From: Hirundichthys speculiger
Taxonomy: Eukaryota > Chordata > Actinopteri > Beloniformes > Exocoetidae
Direction: 5' to 3'
DNA length: 64,000 nt
Assembly (NCBI GenBank): GCA_018398805.1
Contig: JAGFBZ010000849.1
Coordinates: 1-64,000 of the forward strand
Shown here one piece after another: positions 1 to 24,700 of this stretch. The notes under the pieces were generated by a model. It made no database searches and had not been told where the DNA came from. It was given only the letters and a program-made list of their open reading frames with translations. Positions within the stretch are counted from its first letter, which is position 1; every line of letters begins with the position of its first letter. The translations under genes were made by a program, and so were the position numbers.

Positions 1-224
1 GGTAACTTGAAATGAATGTCCCATACGTTTGTCAGCTGATTTGTCTGTGCAGCTAATACGTAAAACAGCACTCAAAATCTCTGGGCCTACAGCAATTTAA
101 CTCTTTAATTCTGAGTCTGATATCATCCATGAGAAAGTCTGGAAAAATGTACATTGTCAAATTAAATGGTACTATATCTATTAACAGGCGGACCTGCAGT
201 AATGGTGAGTCTGTATCGGTCCGT

Positions 225-690
225 TGTGGTGAAGAGAGAGTTGAGCCAAAAGGCAAGTCTCTGTTTACCGGTTAATCTTTATTCCTACCCTCATCTATGG
301 TCATTAACTCTGGGTAGTGACCGATGAAATGAGTTTTCACCACAGGGTGGCTGGACTCTCCATTAGAGTAAGACGTTCTGTAATTGGGAGGGGGGGGGGG
401 AGTAGAGTCACTGCTCCTCCTCATGAAGAGGAGCCAGCTGTGGTGGTTTGGGCATCTGATGAGGATGCCCTCTGAATACCTGCCTCAAGAAATGTTCTGT
501 TCTGGGCATGTCCAACTGGACCCTGGACACACCCAGGACACGTTGGAGAGATGATATCTCTCGGCTGGCCTGGGAACGCCTCTCTATTCCCCAGAGGAGC
601 TGGAGGAGGTGGCTGGGGTTAGGGAGGTCTGGTGGCTGGAGGCTGCTGCCTCCACACCCCCCACTTAAATGGATGGATACATCTATTAAT
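225..690 (+). mobile_element. non-LTR retrotransposon 3' remnant (copy A)
   Basis: Decayed end of a LINE open reading frame. The plus strand encodes broken pieces such as RTRWRDDISRLAWERL and a stretch around 'ctggacacacccaggacacg' that match the C-terminal tail common in teleost LINE ORF2 proteins (family pattern: RSQLRWFGHLVRMP, then RTRWRDY, then LAWERL). A second copy of the same segment lies at about 58680-59270; both include the 'ctatggtca..aactgtgggtagtgaccga' block and the 'agggtggctggactctcc' block. A G-run near 391-400 interrupts it. It lies in the presumed last intron of the C17orf58-like gene. The clade is not assigned. Confidence 0.7.
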
Positions 691-815
691 TGTTAATTAA
701 CTTCACCAAAGAAGCTATAGATTATAGTAGCCCTGAGAGCTAAACCTGGGCATCAATCCCAAAACAATGCTCCGAAATGATTCAAACAGTTGCTTGTTTT
801 ATTCTTCCTTTGTCA

Positions 816-4223
<3,408 letters not shown>

Positions 4224-4234
4224 CTGAAAACCTA

Positions 4235-6119
4235 ACAGTAGCTTTTTTTTTTTTCTTTTTCTACTTTCTTTTTTCTCTGGCTCTAATTAGATGTGTCCAC
4301 TATGGACTTAAGTAATAATTTCTGATTAGCACATTTGTTTTGTGCATGTTTGACACTGATACAATTGACCAATATGTTTAGTACACACTGAGACATTAGG
4401 TAAAAATACAGTTTTATATATACTGTAAGAGCATGAACAGGAAAATCTGAAAAATAACTGCTCTATAAATTAGTGAATATATTGTACATGACTTTTAAAG
4501 TATTTAACTAATATATGTACTTGTGTATGGAATAACAAATTGTGTAAATAGTAATTGCTGTCAAAGACTACTCACCACTTTAATATTTCACCGTAGGTCT
4601 TATTTTGTGCATGACTAGTTTCAATGTACAATGATTCTATTGCTACTTTGAAACTGTATATTTTAGGTGCCAAACTGTTGTGTATGATGTATAACATGCT
4701 ATTAAAATGAGCATCATGAACTGTAGCGGGGTGGTGAAGCTTAAACTTTCATCCAAGAGCTGGAGGTTTTCCAACCAAAGATATTCTGGTGTTTTAAAGA
4801 GTCAAAGATCAATAAAATCAGCAGATTTATACATCCTTTAGCTGTAAAGTCAGGATACATGTACAGGAACATTCATAGAAAACAGTGAATAGTTCTGGAT
4901 GTTACTGTGATGCATTTCAAACATTTGTAAAGAGCCCCATGTATTTCTTTTTTTTTTGTTATATTCTGGACACTAACCATTTTAATTAAAAAGTGTTTTT
5001 TTATGTTTTAAATTTACTTCTAATAATCTGAAACATTTTTTATGACATAAGATGACACTAAAAGACAAGAGGTAATTAAAATATATATATTGTTGAACTC
5101 TAGTAACCCTTGTTTGTGTACCTGAAGGACCAGAACTGGTTTGCTCTGGTCCTGTACAAGCCACAAAACTTGTTCCCTTGACTTACAAGGTTGGTTTCTC
5201 TTGAATGAATGTTAAATAAAAGGAAAGCAGTTAATGACAGTGATAATAAATCGTGGTAGCCTAGTGAGGTTTATTATTAAAAAAAAAACATCCAAAACTT
5301 TTGTACATTTTTAAAGTTATATAATCATAGAAAAAAAAATATGATCTCAGTCTGCAGGACTTCATTCTTCATCAGCTTACAGTAATAAATAGAACAATAA
5401 ATAAATACCTTTTATGGTATTCCCAATCATTAAGGTAAAGTGATCCTCAAATAACAAAAGCATCTTGCTATTTACATCACACACGTTATGACATTAGTAA
5501 TTCATTTATGTTCACTGTGGCCCCCCCTTGAGAGCCCAGGACTCTGGCACCTGTGTTATTTCTTCACTTTGACTGGGCAACTTCTACATGAATGCAGCAA
5601 ATCTTCAGTCCTAATAAAACATTGAAGGCAGAAATACAAGAAAATGTGATCTCAGCATGAGCCTAAAAATGTACTTGAGGTTGGAGATTTAAAAAAGAAA
5701 AGTTAATTTAAAAGCAACATCACTAAATGTTGTTGTACTTACAGTGTATCAGTAACACATGCCTCCACTATCGCCACTGGCAAAACATTGTCTTATTTAC
5801 TTTTGAGCTGTGATTAAAAATGCCCTGGTGCCAGATCCACTGCAGATGTGCTTTTAACACTAATGTCACATTAAAACCCAGCAGCTCTAACTGTGGAAAC
5901 TAGTTCCTCACAGATTGAGGTGTATGGCAACTTCATATGTGTTCAATTCTGTCCCCTGTAAACACATTCTACCCTTACTTTCATGAGAAGGCACATTTAT
6001 ATGGAAAATTAGAACGTCAGGACGTTATCCCGGAGAGCCGAGAGTCTTTTCAAAGTTTGTTTCTAATATATACAGTCCTCCCCCTTCAACTACCTTCCCT
6101 TCTATCACTTTTATGCGAT
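4235..6119. other. spacer between C17orf58-like gene and stard10; stard10 3' UTR
   Basis: No exon was recognised. The sequence is AT-rich with several homopolymer runs. The right part, roughly 5270-6119, probably carries the stard10 3' UTR on the minus strand: an AATAAA on that strand (plus-strand 'tttatt' near 5270) is a possible polyadenylation signal. The missing 5' exon of the C17orf58-like gene should lie in or beyond the left part. Confidence 0.4.
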
Positions 6120-8508
6120 TTAGCTGCTGTCCTCGCTGTCCTGAGCGTCCACTTTGGAGCTTTCATCCACATTTTCTAGCGAGTCTGCTCTCTGCAGTGA
6201 CAGTTCAGCGGCGTCCATCATGGCCAGGGTGCTCTGCTCCGGGTAGAGCCAGGGCTTCTGGTCGGGAGAGTTCTTCCGCTTCCACTCCGGGTAGTTCTGT
6301 CCAGCCTTGTGCACGCTCTTCATCACCTGGAAAACCAAGAGATGATTAAAAGAGGGCTGCAGTCTGACAGTGAGGATCACACCACACCTTTGCTCTCAGT
6401 CAACAAAGCTAAAGAACTCAGTCACTGAGCACTGAGACATATTGAATGGCAAGCAGTCATGAGTTGATCCAGCATGCATGACAGTCAGACTTTGAACTTT
6501 TCCATTACAGATGAAGTCAAACTGAATTCCAAATTGTTTATAGAGTCTGATTCAAACAAGCAGTATAAACTCAGAGTGATGCATACTAAGAGAAGCTTCT
6601 GTCACAAAAACAAGCTGGATTGCTTTTTGAAACTTGAGTAGTAATACAGAGAGCACCCATTAAATTATGGTGCGGATCCTTATTGATTTCTTTAAAAATG
6701 GCACAACAGGGCACTGGGTTTTGGTTACGAGTGCAATTTTGGACATTAAAAGGTAACTTTATGTCGCTCAAATGTAGGTATGGCTTTTTTGTTTTTAACC
6801 TGGTCAGCAAAATGTTTAGTGAATTAAAGTATCAGTGTCCTTGAAGCAGTTAATTAGATTTCCTTAGAAGGAAAGGAGCCTGGTGGAAATATCAGAATGT
6901 TTTCTGTTTTTAGTAAAAAAAATAAACATTTTTTATACACACACATGATATATATATGCATATATATATATATCTCTGATTGTCACAAATGTGCTTGAAC
7001 TTTAGTCTAAATAGTTTCAATCTATGCAAGACATGAAACCTGGAGAACAAGTTTCACCAGGAGGCCCGACAACTCAAGCTGAGCTTCTCCTTTGTCAGCA
7101 GCGACACTTGAAGGGACAGGCCCTTCACGTGTGTTTCTATGGTAACAATTGTCCTTAAAGACACATGAAACCCACACTCCCTCCCATCGACACACCTGTA
7201 GCTCACGTTTTAATTTCTCCTTGCGGTCACAAATCCACACTGTCAAGACACGCTTATACTGACTTCAAGTGCCCTTGTCACTACAACTCAGGTGTTTATT
7301 CGTAATGACGCTTACCCGAGGAGCGAGAACTTGTGATGCTTTGTTCACCACCCACTTTGGAAGAGAGCCTAAAGAAGACACACATGCACAAACTTTAGAA
7401 ACCTTTCCAAAAAAAAAAAAAAAAAGTCAAGTCCTCTAAATTAACTGCTTGTTTATGTCCTTGCCTTTGGGGTCGGCTTGTGAAAGGTAGATGAAAGTGC
7501 AGCTATTTGGCCCCGTGGGCTTGATCAGATAGCCAGTCAGGATGGAAACAGCTCTCACCAGGTGTCTATGAGGAGGGTATTTCTGTGATTGAACCAGAGC
7601 AGTCGCAGAATTATGAGACCACAGTTAAAACCAGTAAACATAAATGCTATGATCATGGTAAAGTTGTGAATGAAGAAAAAAAAAGAGAAATCTGCACACA
7701 TGACAACAAGTGTCCTAGAGCTGTAGAAACAAAAGTGCCATACCGGGTGTTTGACTGAGAAGTTAATGATAATATACTCATCATCCGACACCTGCCATGA
7801 ACGCAGAGTCACGACATCTCTGTTCTTTATTGGCTTTGGACAAATCCCTGCAGAGACAGGGAAAAGGGAGAAAAATAAATCACACCATAACTGACGAAAA
7901 CCATGGCTTTACTTGTGAAAACAATGGATCCAGCAAGTCAGTCTGTTATCTGAGTATGTCAACAGAAGCCACAGGCTTTCATTCAGAGGGTGCATGGGGT
8001 GAAACTGTGAAGTTTACACCACACCACCAGGGTCCTGATGGACAACAAACCCACTGAGGATTATGTAAAGTGTCAAAATATGGGAGTGCTCACATGAGTA
8101 GTAGCCCACATCAGCATTATCAGACAGCCTGGCGATGTCAAAACTCTCCATCATGGTGGGATCCCATTTCTTCCGGTACTGACCATCGTGCATAACGTCG
8201 TACATGGTGGCAGCTGACACATCTTTGATTGTCATTTTACACTGAAAAGCGCATGAACAGCAGTGTTAAACCAGGGCTGAAAATTACGCACAAACACGTA
8301 CCTGCAAGCTGATTATTTCTGCTCAACAGTAACTTACCTTGATCTTGTGGATCTTGGGTCTATTGTTTCCTTTATTTGGAAGTGATTCGACCCACACTTG
8401 CATCCCATTATTGTCATACTTGTTCACCCAGTTCTCGGTTGATAAACACTGCTTTCTGAAGTCGGCAAAGGCGGCCTCGCCAGGTAAAATGCTCGAATTC
8501 CCGGACAT
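6120..8508 (-). CDS. stard10: StAR-related lipid transfer protein 10
   Basis: Complete six-exon gene. Coding exons: 8338-8508, 8094-8241, 7744-7847, 7465-7582, 7316-7368, 6120-6326. They total 801 bases (266 residues plus stop), and all phases agree. Almost the whole protein is a START domain, a hydrophobic pocket that carries phosphatidylcholine and phosphatidylethanolamine between membranes. Family stretches include IHKIKCKMTIKDVSAATMYD, DIARLSDNADVGYYSW, NRDVVTLRSW, SVKHPKYPP, LPKWVVNKASQ and NYPEWKRKNSPDQKPWLYPE. The acidic, serine-rich tail (RADSLENVDESSKVDAQDSE) matches the region where mammalian STARD10 is phosphorylated by CK2. The start ATG at 8508 opens MSGNSSILPGE; the human N terminus is longer by some 20 residues, so a further upstream start is possible but not seen. 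The fourth intron has a GC donor. Human STARD10 and INPPL1 share a chromosomal neighbourhood, which fits this window. Confidence 0.95.
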
Positions 8509-8699
8509 ATTTGAATAGTTTAAAATCGCTCTTTCCCGTTTCCCTACAGTCCAGTCCGGTCCTGTCCAGCAGGTGTGGATGCTCCTCTGAATTTAAGGCT
8601 TCTGTGCTCCGCCGCTTCTGGGGAAGCAGATATATGCGCACCGATCACCGATCAGGTCGAGCAGGATTTTTGTGCTGAATTCCGGGGCCATGCCTTCAG

Positions 8700-9059
8700 A
8701 CAAACACCTCTCCTACTGACGTGACAGCACTTCCTGAAGCCAGGTGTGAGGACAGAAATACAGGTACGCACCGCCCTAACGACAAAAACACACCTTTCAC
8801 AGGTCGAAACTGAGCTCCTGTTTACTGTCCTCTAAGACAGTCCCTGAGAGGAACAGGGTTTATCTAAAATGTGATTGATTGATTGACTGTATGGACCCAA
8901 ACACGAGGTTGACCTTTATGGGGTTTTCTACGACCTATTATTGGATTGATCAGTTTGTATAAGAGACTGAAAACTATGGAAGCTCATCTCTGTTATACAT
9001 ATATACACGGTATAAAATGACTTTTTTTCTCACTGTCAGACTAATCTTTTCCCGTTTGA
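8700..9059. other. upstream of stard10; no gene seen
   Basis: Stard10 5' flank and the presumed promoter/5' UTR on the minus strand. A short (TTGA)n run sits at about 8876-8892. No TATA box or coding potential was recognised. Confidence 0.35.
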
Positions 9060-9610
9060 GGTCAGTTAGAATAACCAAAATAATTTGTATTTGTTAAATG
9101 CCAGAATAAAGGGAAAAAGCTTGTAGGGTGCCTTGCTTGCACATGTATTTTCAGCTTTGCCCACAAGTTTTCTACAGGATCGAGATCAGGGCTTTGTGAT
9201 TTCCACTCCAAAATGTCAGCTTTGTTGTCCTTAAGCTGTATTTTAAATAATTTGGTGGTGCTTTGGGTCACTGTCAGTATGGAAGATCCATTTATACCCA
9301 AGCTTGAGATTTTGCTTTAATATCTCTTTCGTAAAGTGCACCAGCCGCTCCTGTAGCCAAACACCCCCACAACATGATGCTTCCACCCCCATGCTTTACA
9401 GTTGGGATTGTGTTCTCAGGTTTGCAAGCTTCCCCCCTTTTGTGCCAAATGTAACAAAAGGTCATGACCACAGTTCAGTTTTAGTTTCATCAGACCACAG
9501 GAGATGTCTCCAGAAATTAAGGTCTTTGATCCTGTGTGCATTTGCAAACTATAGGCTTTTTTCGCCATTTGGCTTTTATGTTGCTGACCGGCCTTTCCAT
9601 CCGTGTTGGT
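9060..9610 (-). mobile_element. Tc1/mariner transposase remnant
   Basis: The minus strand encodes broken Tc1-type transposase. LEWKSQSPDLDPVENLWAKL at about 9160-9230 contains the SPDLxPxENLW block that ends the DDE domain of the Tc1 family. The plus-strand text 'caacatgatgcttccacccc' and 'catcagaccacaggagatgt' matches the reverse complement of the central transposase. Frames are interrupted by stops, so it is dead. It lies between stard10 and rab6. Confidence 0.85.
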
Positions 9611-9629
9611 ACAGGACTTATTTTCAAAT

Positions 9630-9735
9630 ACAAATATACTTTATTGATCCCCCGAGGGGGAAATTCAAGTTTCAAGTACAACAGACGCTGCAATCTGGTG
9701 TACTTAAGGAGCTGCCAGCATCCAGTGCTCCTTCT
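9630..9735 (+). repeat. retroelement 3'-end repeat
   Basis: The sequence 'actttattgatcccccgagg' followed by 'gggaaattcaag' is a widespread teleost repeat, probably the 3' tail of a LINE or its SINE partner. It directly follows the Tc1 remnant and may have inserted into it. Confidence 0.5.
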
Positions 9736-10182
9736 TCATGTCCCGGTCCTGTGGTCCGAGTGTTAACTCCAGTTAACAGCCATTAAAACCCGTATATCTC
9801 CACAATGGTGAATCAAGTGAGATATCACAGGTCACAGTGATGATGCTCTCAGCCAGCATCTTCATGGAGATGACAAAGCACATTCATAAACAATTTTCAT
9901 CAAGATCTCAAATTTCAAACATTTTTTTTTTTTTTTAAACATAAATTGTGTCATAAAACCAGTTTTACAAGATCACAACCTTTTGTCACAAAATCATGAT
10001 TTCTCTCAAATTGATGCTTCTATTGCAATAATCAAGTCTTCAATTAAGCAGGCCACAACGGTCAGTGTGGGTCAAATCATCTGCCATTTTATTGTTAAGA
10101 TACATGAAAACTAAAGTTAGTGAAAAACACGGGGACAGGCCAACCACTCCCCGTCTCGGACACAGAATATACTTTGAGGAGG

Positions 10183-10217
10183 AAAAAAAAAAAAAAAAAA
10201 AAAGGGGGGGGGGGGGG
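10183..10217. repeat. A21-G14 homopolymer junction
   Basis: A run of 21 A passes directly into a run of 14 G. It is simple low-complexity sequence between genes and a likely site of assembly length error. Confidence 0.8.
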
Positions 10218-11479
10218 ATACAAATCCCAACCCACTTCAAATTAAGACACCAGATTAATGTAATGTGCAACCACAAACCAAATCATCACTGAAAGTGGAC
10301 TCAGTGTCGCCACCACACCAGCAAGTGGAGGATCCCACCAGCCCCAACACTAGAAAGAGAAAAGGACAGAAAGTTAAAATTTTTAAACAGTAGGATTAAT
10401 ACAATTAAAAATCAAAAATACTCAAATGGCAGTCAGTGCCTAAAAACACTGTTAGTTTGCAGGACATAACTATGTGAAGTTTAAATGCTGATATTTTACA
10501 AACCTTGGCACTTATAATCAAGAGTTAGTCCTACATACAAAAGGACAGACCCACAATTAAAATCATCCACCCCTATATTACCCTAACAATTTGAATACTG
10601 TCCAGATTATAAAACAATGCTTAAAGTCCCTCTTACCACAGAGCAGGGTCCACAGTCACAATCAAATGATCTGAGGAGAGTGAGTCTTTAAGTCTCACCT
10701 GTTTTTAATCAGCCTGATTAGCCTGATTCTGATTGGTCTTCTGCTCTTGGTGCTTCCTGTGACCTGCTGCTGCAATCAGATTCTTCAATTCAAGCAGTCT
10801 TGAAGCTGATCCCCACCTCCTAAATCTGTATGAACTCTGGGAGCTAAGAGAAGGAACAGGTCTTGACATAAAGCCCGTAGTTTACTAAGCTACCCTGAGT
10901 ACCGAGGGAACATAAATGTGATAGGAAGAGTTCAAGAAAAGGCTTATAAGTGAGAAGATACCAAAGGCAGAGTCTGAGAGGACAAGGCTTACCATCCAAC
11001 ATGGACACAGAGATTTCAAATTAGTGGTAAACCTCAGATATCCATGATTAACTGTATGCAAAGCATCTAGGTAATAAATGTAAATGATGTCATCACAATG
11101 CAACACAGACATGAAAGCAGCAACTGCAAGAGTTTTCTTGGCCTAAAATAAACTAGACTCTTTGTACTTAATACTAGATATGAGGTGTAAAGATAAAGAA
11201 TGATTTATTACAATTCCAAAATATATGTCTTTGTTGGCCTTTCTACCTGCCTTCAGTAGAAAGGTTGAAAGGCCAACTTATAAACTAAAAAAACTCTACA
11301 TTTGAAATCAGGCAACTGATTTCACTGAATAATTTTCTGTTTCTCTGCCTTTCAAAGGTCTTGAGTCTCTTTTGTAATGTGTTTAGGGCAGCATGACTCA
11401 TCTGCATTGAGAGATCATCCTTCAGCTTTTTAGCACTTGACTGAATGTGAGCAGAGTATTTAACCCTACACACCCCAGA
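10218..11479. other. intergenic, no gene seen
   Basis: AT-rich spacer between stard10 and rab6. A small imperfect inverted repeat, 'gttggcctttc' with 'gaaaggccaac', lies at about 11233-11277. No protein-family similarity was recognised. Confidence 0.4.
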
Positions 11480-11710
11480 GTTGACTTGGTATCTCTGACA
11501 GCAGTTATATCATCAAAAAGCCATACATGCCCACGTCTACCTCCACCATGTTTGACATATGATGTGGTATACTTTGGATCATGAGCTGGGAGGTTGTTTT
11601 ATTTTTCTTTTTAGATGATTTGTGGCAAAACCTGATCTGTCTCCACAGTTCTTCCATGTTACCAGCGTTACCTTGTTGTGAAACTTTCATCAAGGTGTCT
11701 CTTAATTGTC
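11480..11710 (-). mobile_element. second Tc1-like transposase remnant
   Basis: The plus strand reads 'aaaaagccatacatgcccac', 'acctccaccatgtttgacat' and 'tatactttggatcatgagct', the reverse complement of a common fish Tc1-like transposase. It is a different subfamily from the copy at 9060, and many stops are present on the minus strand. Only the central part is left; terminal repeats were not found. Confidence 0.65.
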
Positions 11711-12384
11711 TCTCATGCTTTTCTTCGCCGTATTGACATTAAACTGGAAGCTTAAAGGCTCTGTTGTGGTGGAGTGATTGTGTAACATTCACAAGTCTTC
11801 GTAAGTTGTGAGGAGTCGTCTCACAATGCTCCATAGCCCTACCTGAAACCGCTCAAATCTTAAACTGGTCCTCTCATAGATAACCTCCAAAAACCAAATC
11901 CCGAGGTGGTGCATCAGGTTGAGATGGAAAATTATCCATATGATATCCTTGTTCCCAATATCTTTACCACCCCCCCAAAATAAAAATAGCCTCACGTGGA
12001 CATAAATACACCTACAAGTGAACTAGTTCTGGCAAAACTGGCCTTGCATCTTCTTAAGTATGTCACTTTTAATTACACATATTTAACATTTACTCATAAA
12101 TATGAGCAGTACTTACACATTTGTGTAATGCAGTCGTACTTGTATATTGTGTCACGCTCACATTTTGCCACACCCATCCATTGTAACATTTCATTCCAGT
12201 GATGCATTATCCAATGGATAGTTTCAGTCTACTTATGTGACGTCTGTGGCACACCTACATTTCCCCTCATCTGCTATAAACTCTATGAATGAACAGAGCT
12301 CAGGGCGTATGATGGATGTGCCACATGACCAGCCACTGAGGGTGAGAGGGAGGGGCTTTTTTCATATTGTTTTTTTTAATTGTG

Positions 12385-12472
12385 ATTGTTTTTAATTCTG
12401 TAAAGCACTTTGTGTTGCATGTCCTTGCATGAAAAGCGCTCTACAAATAAAGATTGATTGATTGATTGACTA
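12385..12472 (+). repeat. LINE 3'-tail repeat with TTGA tandem end
   Basis: 'gtaaagcactttgtgttgca' followed by 'tgaaaagcgctctacaaata' and a (TTGA)n end is a typical teleost LINE 3' tail. The terminal short tandem is the usual end of non-LTR elements of this sort. Confidence 0.6.
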
Positions 12473-12499
12473 GTGCTTCATACAGAAAGAGTCTGCAAG

Positions 12500-14414
12500 A
12501 TATTTTGGTGAAATATCTTTATTTTATTCCATGTGATAGGCCTACACTTGTGTTTCATTAACTCTCCTTTTTATACATAAGATAGTAATGGTACATTATT
12601 CACACAAACGTTGCTTCAACACGAGTAGACATATTTCAAATAGACAGACACGATTCAGAATAGGACAAAGCTGAGTATTAAGTCAGTGACAATAGAAGAG
12701 CTGCTCATGACAAAATGTTTGTAATGTAATTATATACTAAAACTTTCAAATGCATTCGTAAAAGCTGAAATTTTTTTTAACAAAGCAACAGCAAATGACC
12801 AGTATCTTTTGTTGTGCTATGGCTAGTTCATTAGACTGTGTTAAACCATAGGTGTGTGTTTGAGTGTGTGTGTGTGTGTGTGTAGATGGTGCAGCCTTCA
12901 CCTGCGAATGTAAACCAAGCTACTGACAACACGAGAGAACATTACCAAGCATAAATGTCACCTATAGGTGGAGCTCTAGCAGACACGCAAACAATAAATA
13001 AAATAACACGCGTGTCAGCGTCTGTACTTTTGGTCAAGCGTACAATGTTATCTGTTTGTCCAAGTTTCAAAATAAATAAATGCATAAAACCAACCATCCT
13101 ACACAGGAAATAGCAATAGAGAAAATTATACTGCAACTATCTTCTCTGCACTTTTTTTTTTTTTCATTTTTTTTTCTTAACAGTAAAGGATGTTAGTAAG
13201 CATTAGCTGCATCTGAGGACGTCTATCTACCAGCTCTACAAAACAACTAGTGAAGCCATGAACCAGTCAGCAGGCTTCTTTGATATTTTACAACATTGTG
13301 GCTTGATTTAGTGCACAACGTGGTGAACAAACAAGCAAGGCATCTGTGTTCTTATCCATATAAATCCTGCATGGTGAGCATGCTGCATGTTTTTGAGATA
13401 GTGTCATCAACACAACACAAACTATCAATGAGATGGTGGCTATGCCATACAAGCAGCCAAGGTGACAACTCTCCATAAGAAAGGGAAAACTAAACACTGA
13501 CTTTATTCAGCTTCATACATTTGAGCATTGATAACCAAACACTTTCCCTCAGTTGTGTTAGTATGCGTGCAGTTAATTCAAAACTTTGTAAAGAGAGTTG
13601 CTTTAGTTTTAATGCAGACACAGTTTAATGCTAGTAGCCAATCAGATGACTTCCCTTTGATGGACATCTATTCCCTTGTTACTCATCTTTTTGCAGCACT
13701 GTTTCAGATATGGACTGACATTTTGTTCATTTGGTTTGATAACACATTACTGTATTTGGCAGCTTAAGCCAACAGATGTGTCACATGTGACACAGCTAGA
13801 ATGGTTCCACTAATCCTGTTCAATGTAAAGGCTTCATTTCAGTCAAATATGGTAACATGGTGTGATGTAAACTCACTGATAGCATCCTGCCTCTACTTCC
13901 TCAAAATGAGGGCAGAAATAATGAGTTGTCAGATATAGTAGTTTTAGGCAAATTCTCCATTTGAAATAAAAAATAAAATAAAATTGACTGAGAGTTAAAC
14001 CTCAAAGCCATTTAAATAATCCCAAGCAGTTTAACTTTACAACAACAAGAGTAACAGCACTAACTAAGATTCTGAACTGTGCAATAACTCAAGAGCAGTT
14101 AGTCATATCAGTCTGCAATCCTATATAATGCCATGCAACTGGATGAAAATCTGAACATATTATTTAACTTATTCCTTACTTTAAATGTTTATTTGTGAGC
14201 TGTTTTTTCCACCCCAAGATAATTTGATTCAATACAGTAATGCACATCCACGCGGTTACTTTGAAAAGTCACTGAGTTCAAAAGGGGGAGGAAAAAAAAA
14301 AATGGTGATGGGTCCTCCATCCCCATGGCAGTGTGCCATGAGAGGAGAGAACGGCCACTGAGAGACAACAAGCTGTTGGTGGGGAGGAGACAGGCTGGGT
14401 GGGGCCGAGATGTA
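12500..14414 (-). other. presumed rab6 3' UTR and downstream flank
   Basis: No exon or repeat explains most of this stretch. It lies directly downstream of the rab6 stop codon on the minus strand, and the minus strand has AATAAA-like hexamers at about 12510-12525. A long 3' UTR is therefore likely but unproven. A (TG)n microsatellite occupies about 12851-12883. Confidence 0.45.
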
Positions 14415-23609
<9,195 letters not shown>

Positions 23610-23759
23610 TTTTGTAGAAATGTATGTAGCTAAACTAGCTGACTTGGCTAATGATGTGATGTCTAGACTGGAGAGGAGCAAGCCGTGTATCTTTATCCTG
23701 CACTCGCCAGCGCTTTTGTTTTCTTACCAAACTGTAGTGAAATAGCGCAACCAAGAGGC

Positions 23760-24700
23760 AACCACCATAGGACAAGATGTATGGTAAAATTCTGCCTTAT
23801 GTTCCCTATTGTAAAATAGGATTTCAATTATTTATACATATAAGTGGCGATGTCTCGGCAAGTACTGCAAAGTTGTTTTGAAGTATAATTGTTTCTCAGA
23901 AGCCAGTATTAATGAATTTTCAACGTAATTGTGCTGATCCATCACTTGAACCTGTCAACCACTGTACAACGTCGTGGGCACGTTCTCTTATAGTTGTACT
24001 CAGAAATACCAAAATACAACTTTCTTTCGTCTTTTTTTTTTCCTCAAATAAACCTTAGTATATGTCTGTATAGAAGCTAACCTTAGGAGAATCACAGGTG
24101 AACTAGCTGAACGTCCTGTGTTAGCTGGGTTAGACTTCTTGCTTTAGCATGGTAAATGCACATAAGTATATATTTTGACGGCATAAATAGTTAACATATA
24201 CTCAAGGGCTTGCAAATGAAGTTACTTTAACAACATTTTGTTTAACAACAACAATATCAGATGATACCATCACAAAATGAACAGAAAAAAGTAAGTACTT
24301 GGGGGAGGGATTGTGTTTATTTAATTACCTACAAAGGGTGACAAGTATTTCCAGGATATTCATCATCTCTTATTACACTAATGACACAACATAAATGAAG
24401 CTCTGCAAGTTCAGTATTTGTAGAGCTGGGGAAAAAAAAATGTTTTCTATGCTATAAGATCATTCTTCGACAACTGTTGGAGCATGTATTTATCTTCATA
24501 TAATGAAATAATGACATGAAGGGAGATGTCACCAAGTTCTTCAGTTTTTCTTAGAGTCATTTATAATAAAAATCAGTGTGTACCATTGAAAAAAATACTA
24601 ATATTGTAACTGTATGATACTTTGTGTTTTTTTTTTTTTTATTGATGTTGAGTTCCTTTTCGTTCCGATTTCTCAGTGACAGATGATTTTCCTCTTCTTA
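23760..24700. other. spacer between rab6 5' end and arrestin 3' end
   Basis: No exon was recognised. The left end is upstream of rab6 on the minus strand. The right end should hold the arrestin 3' UTR. Poly-T and A-rich runs are frequent. Confidence 0.4.
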
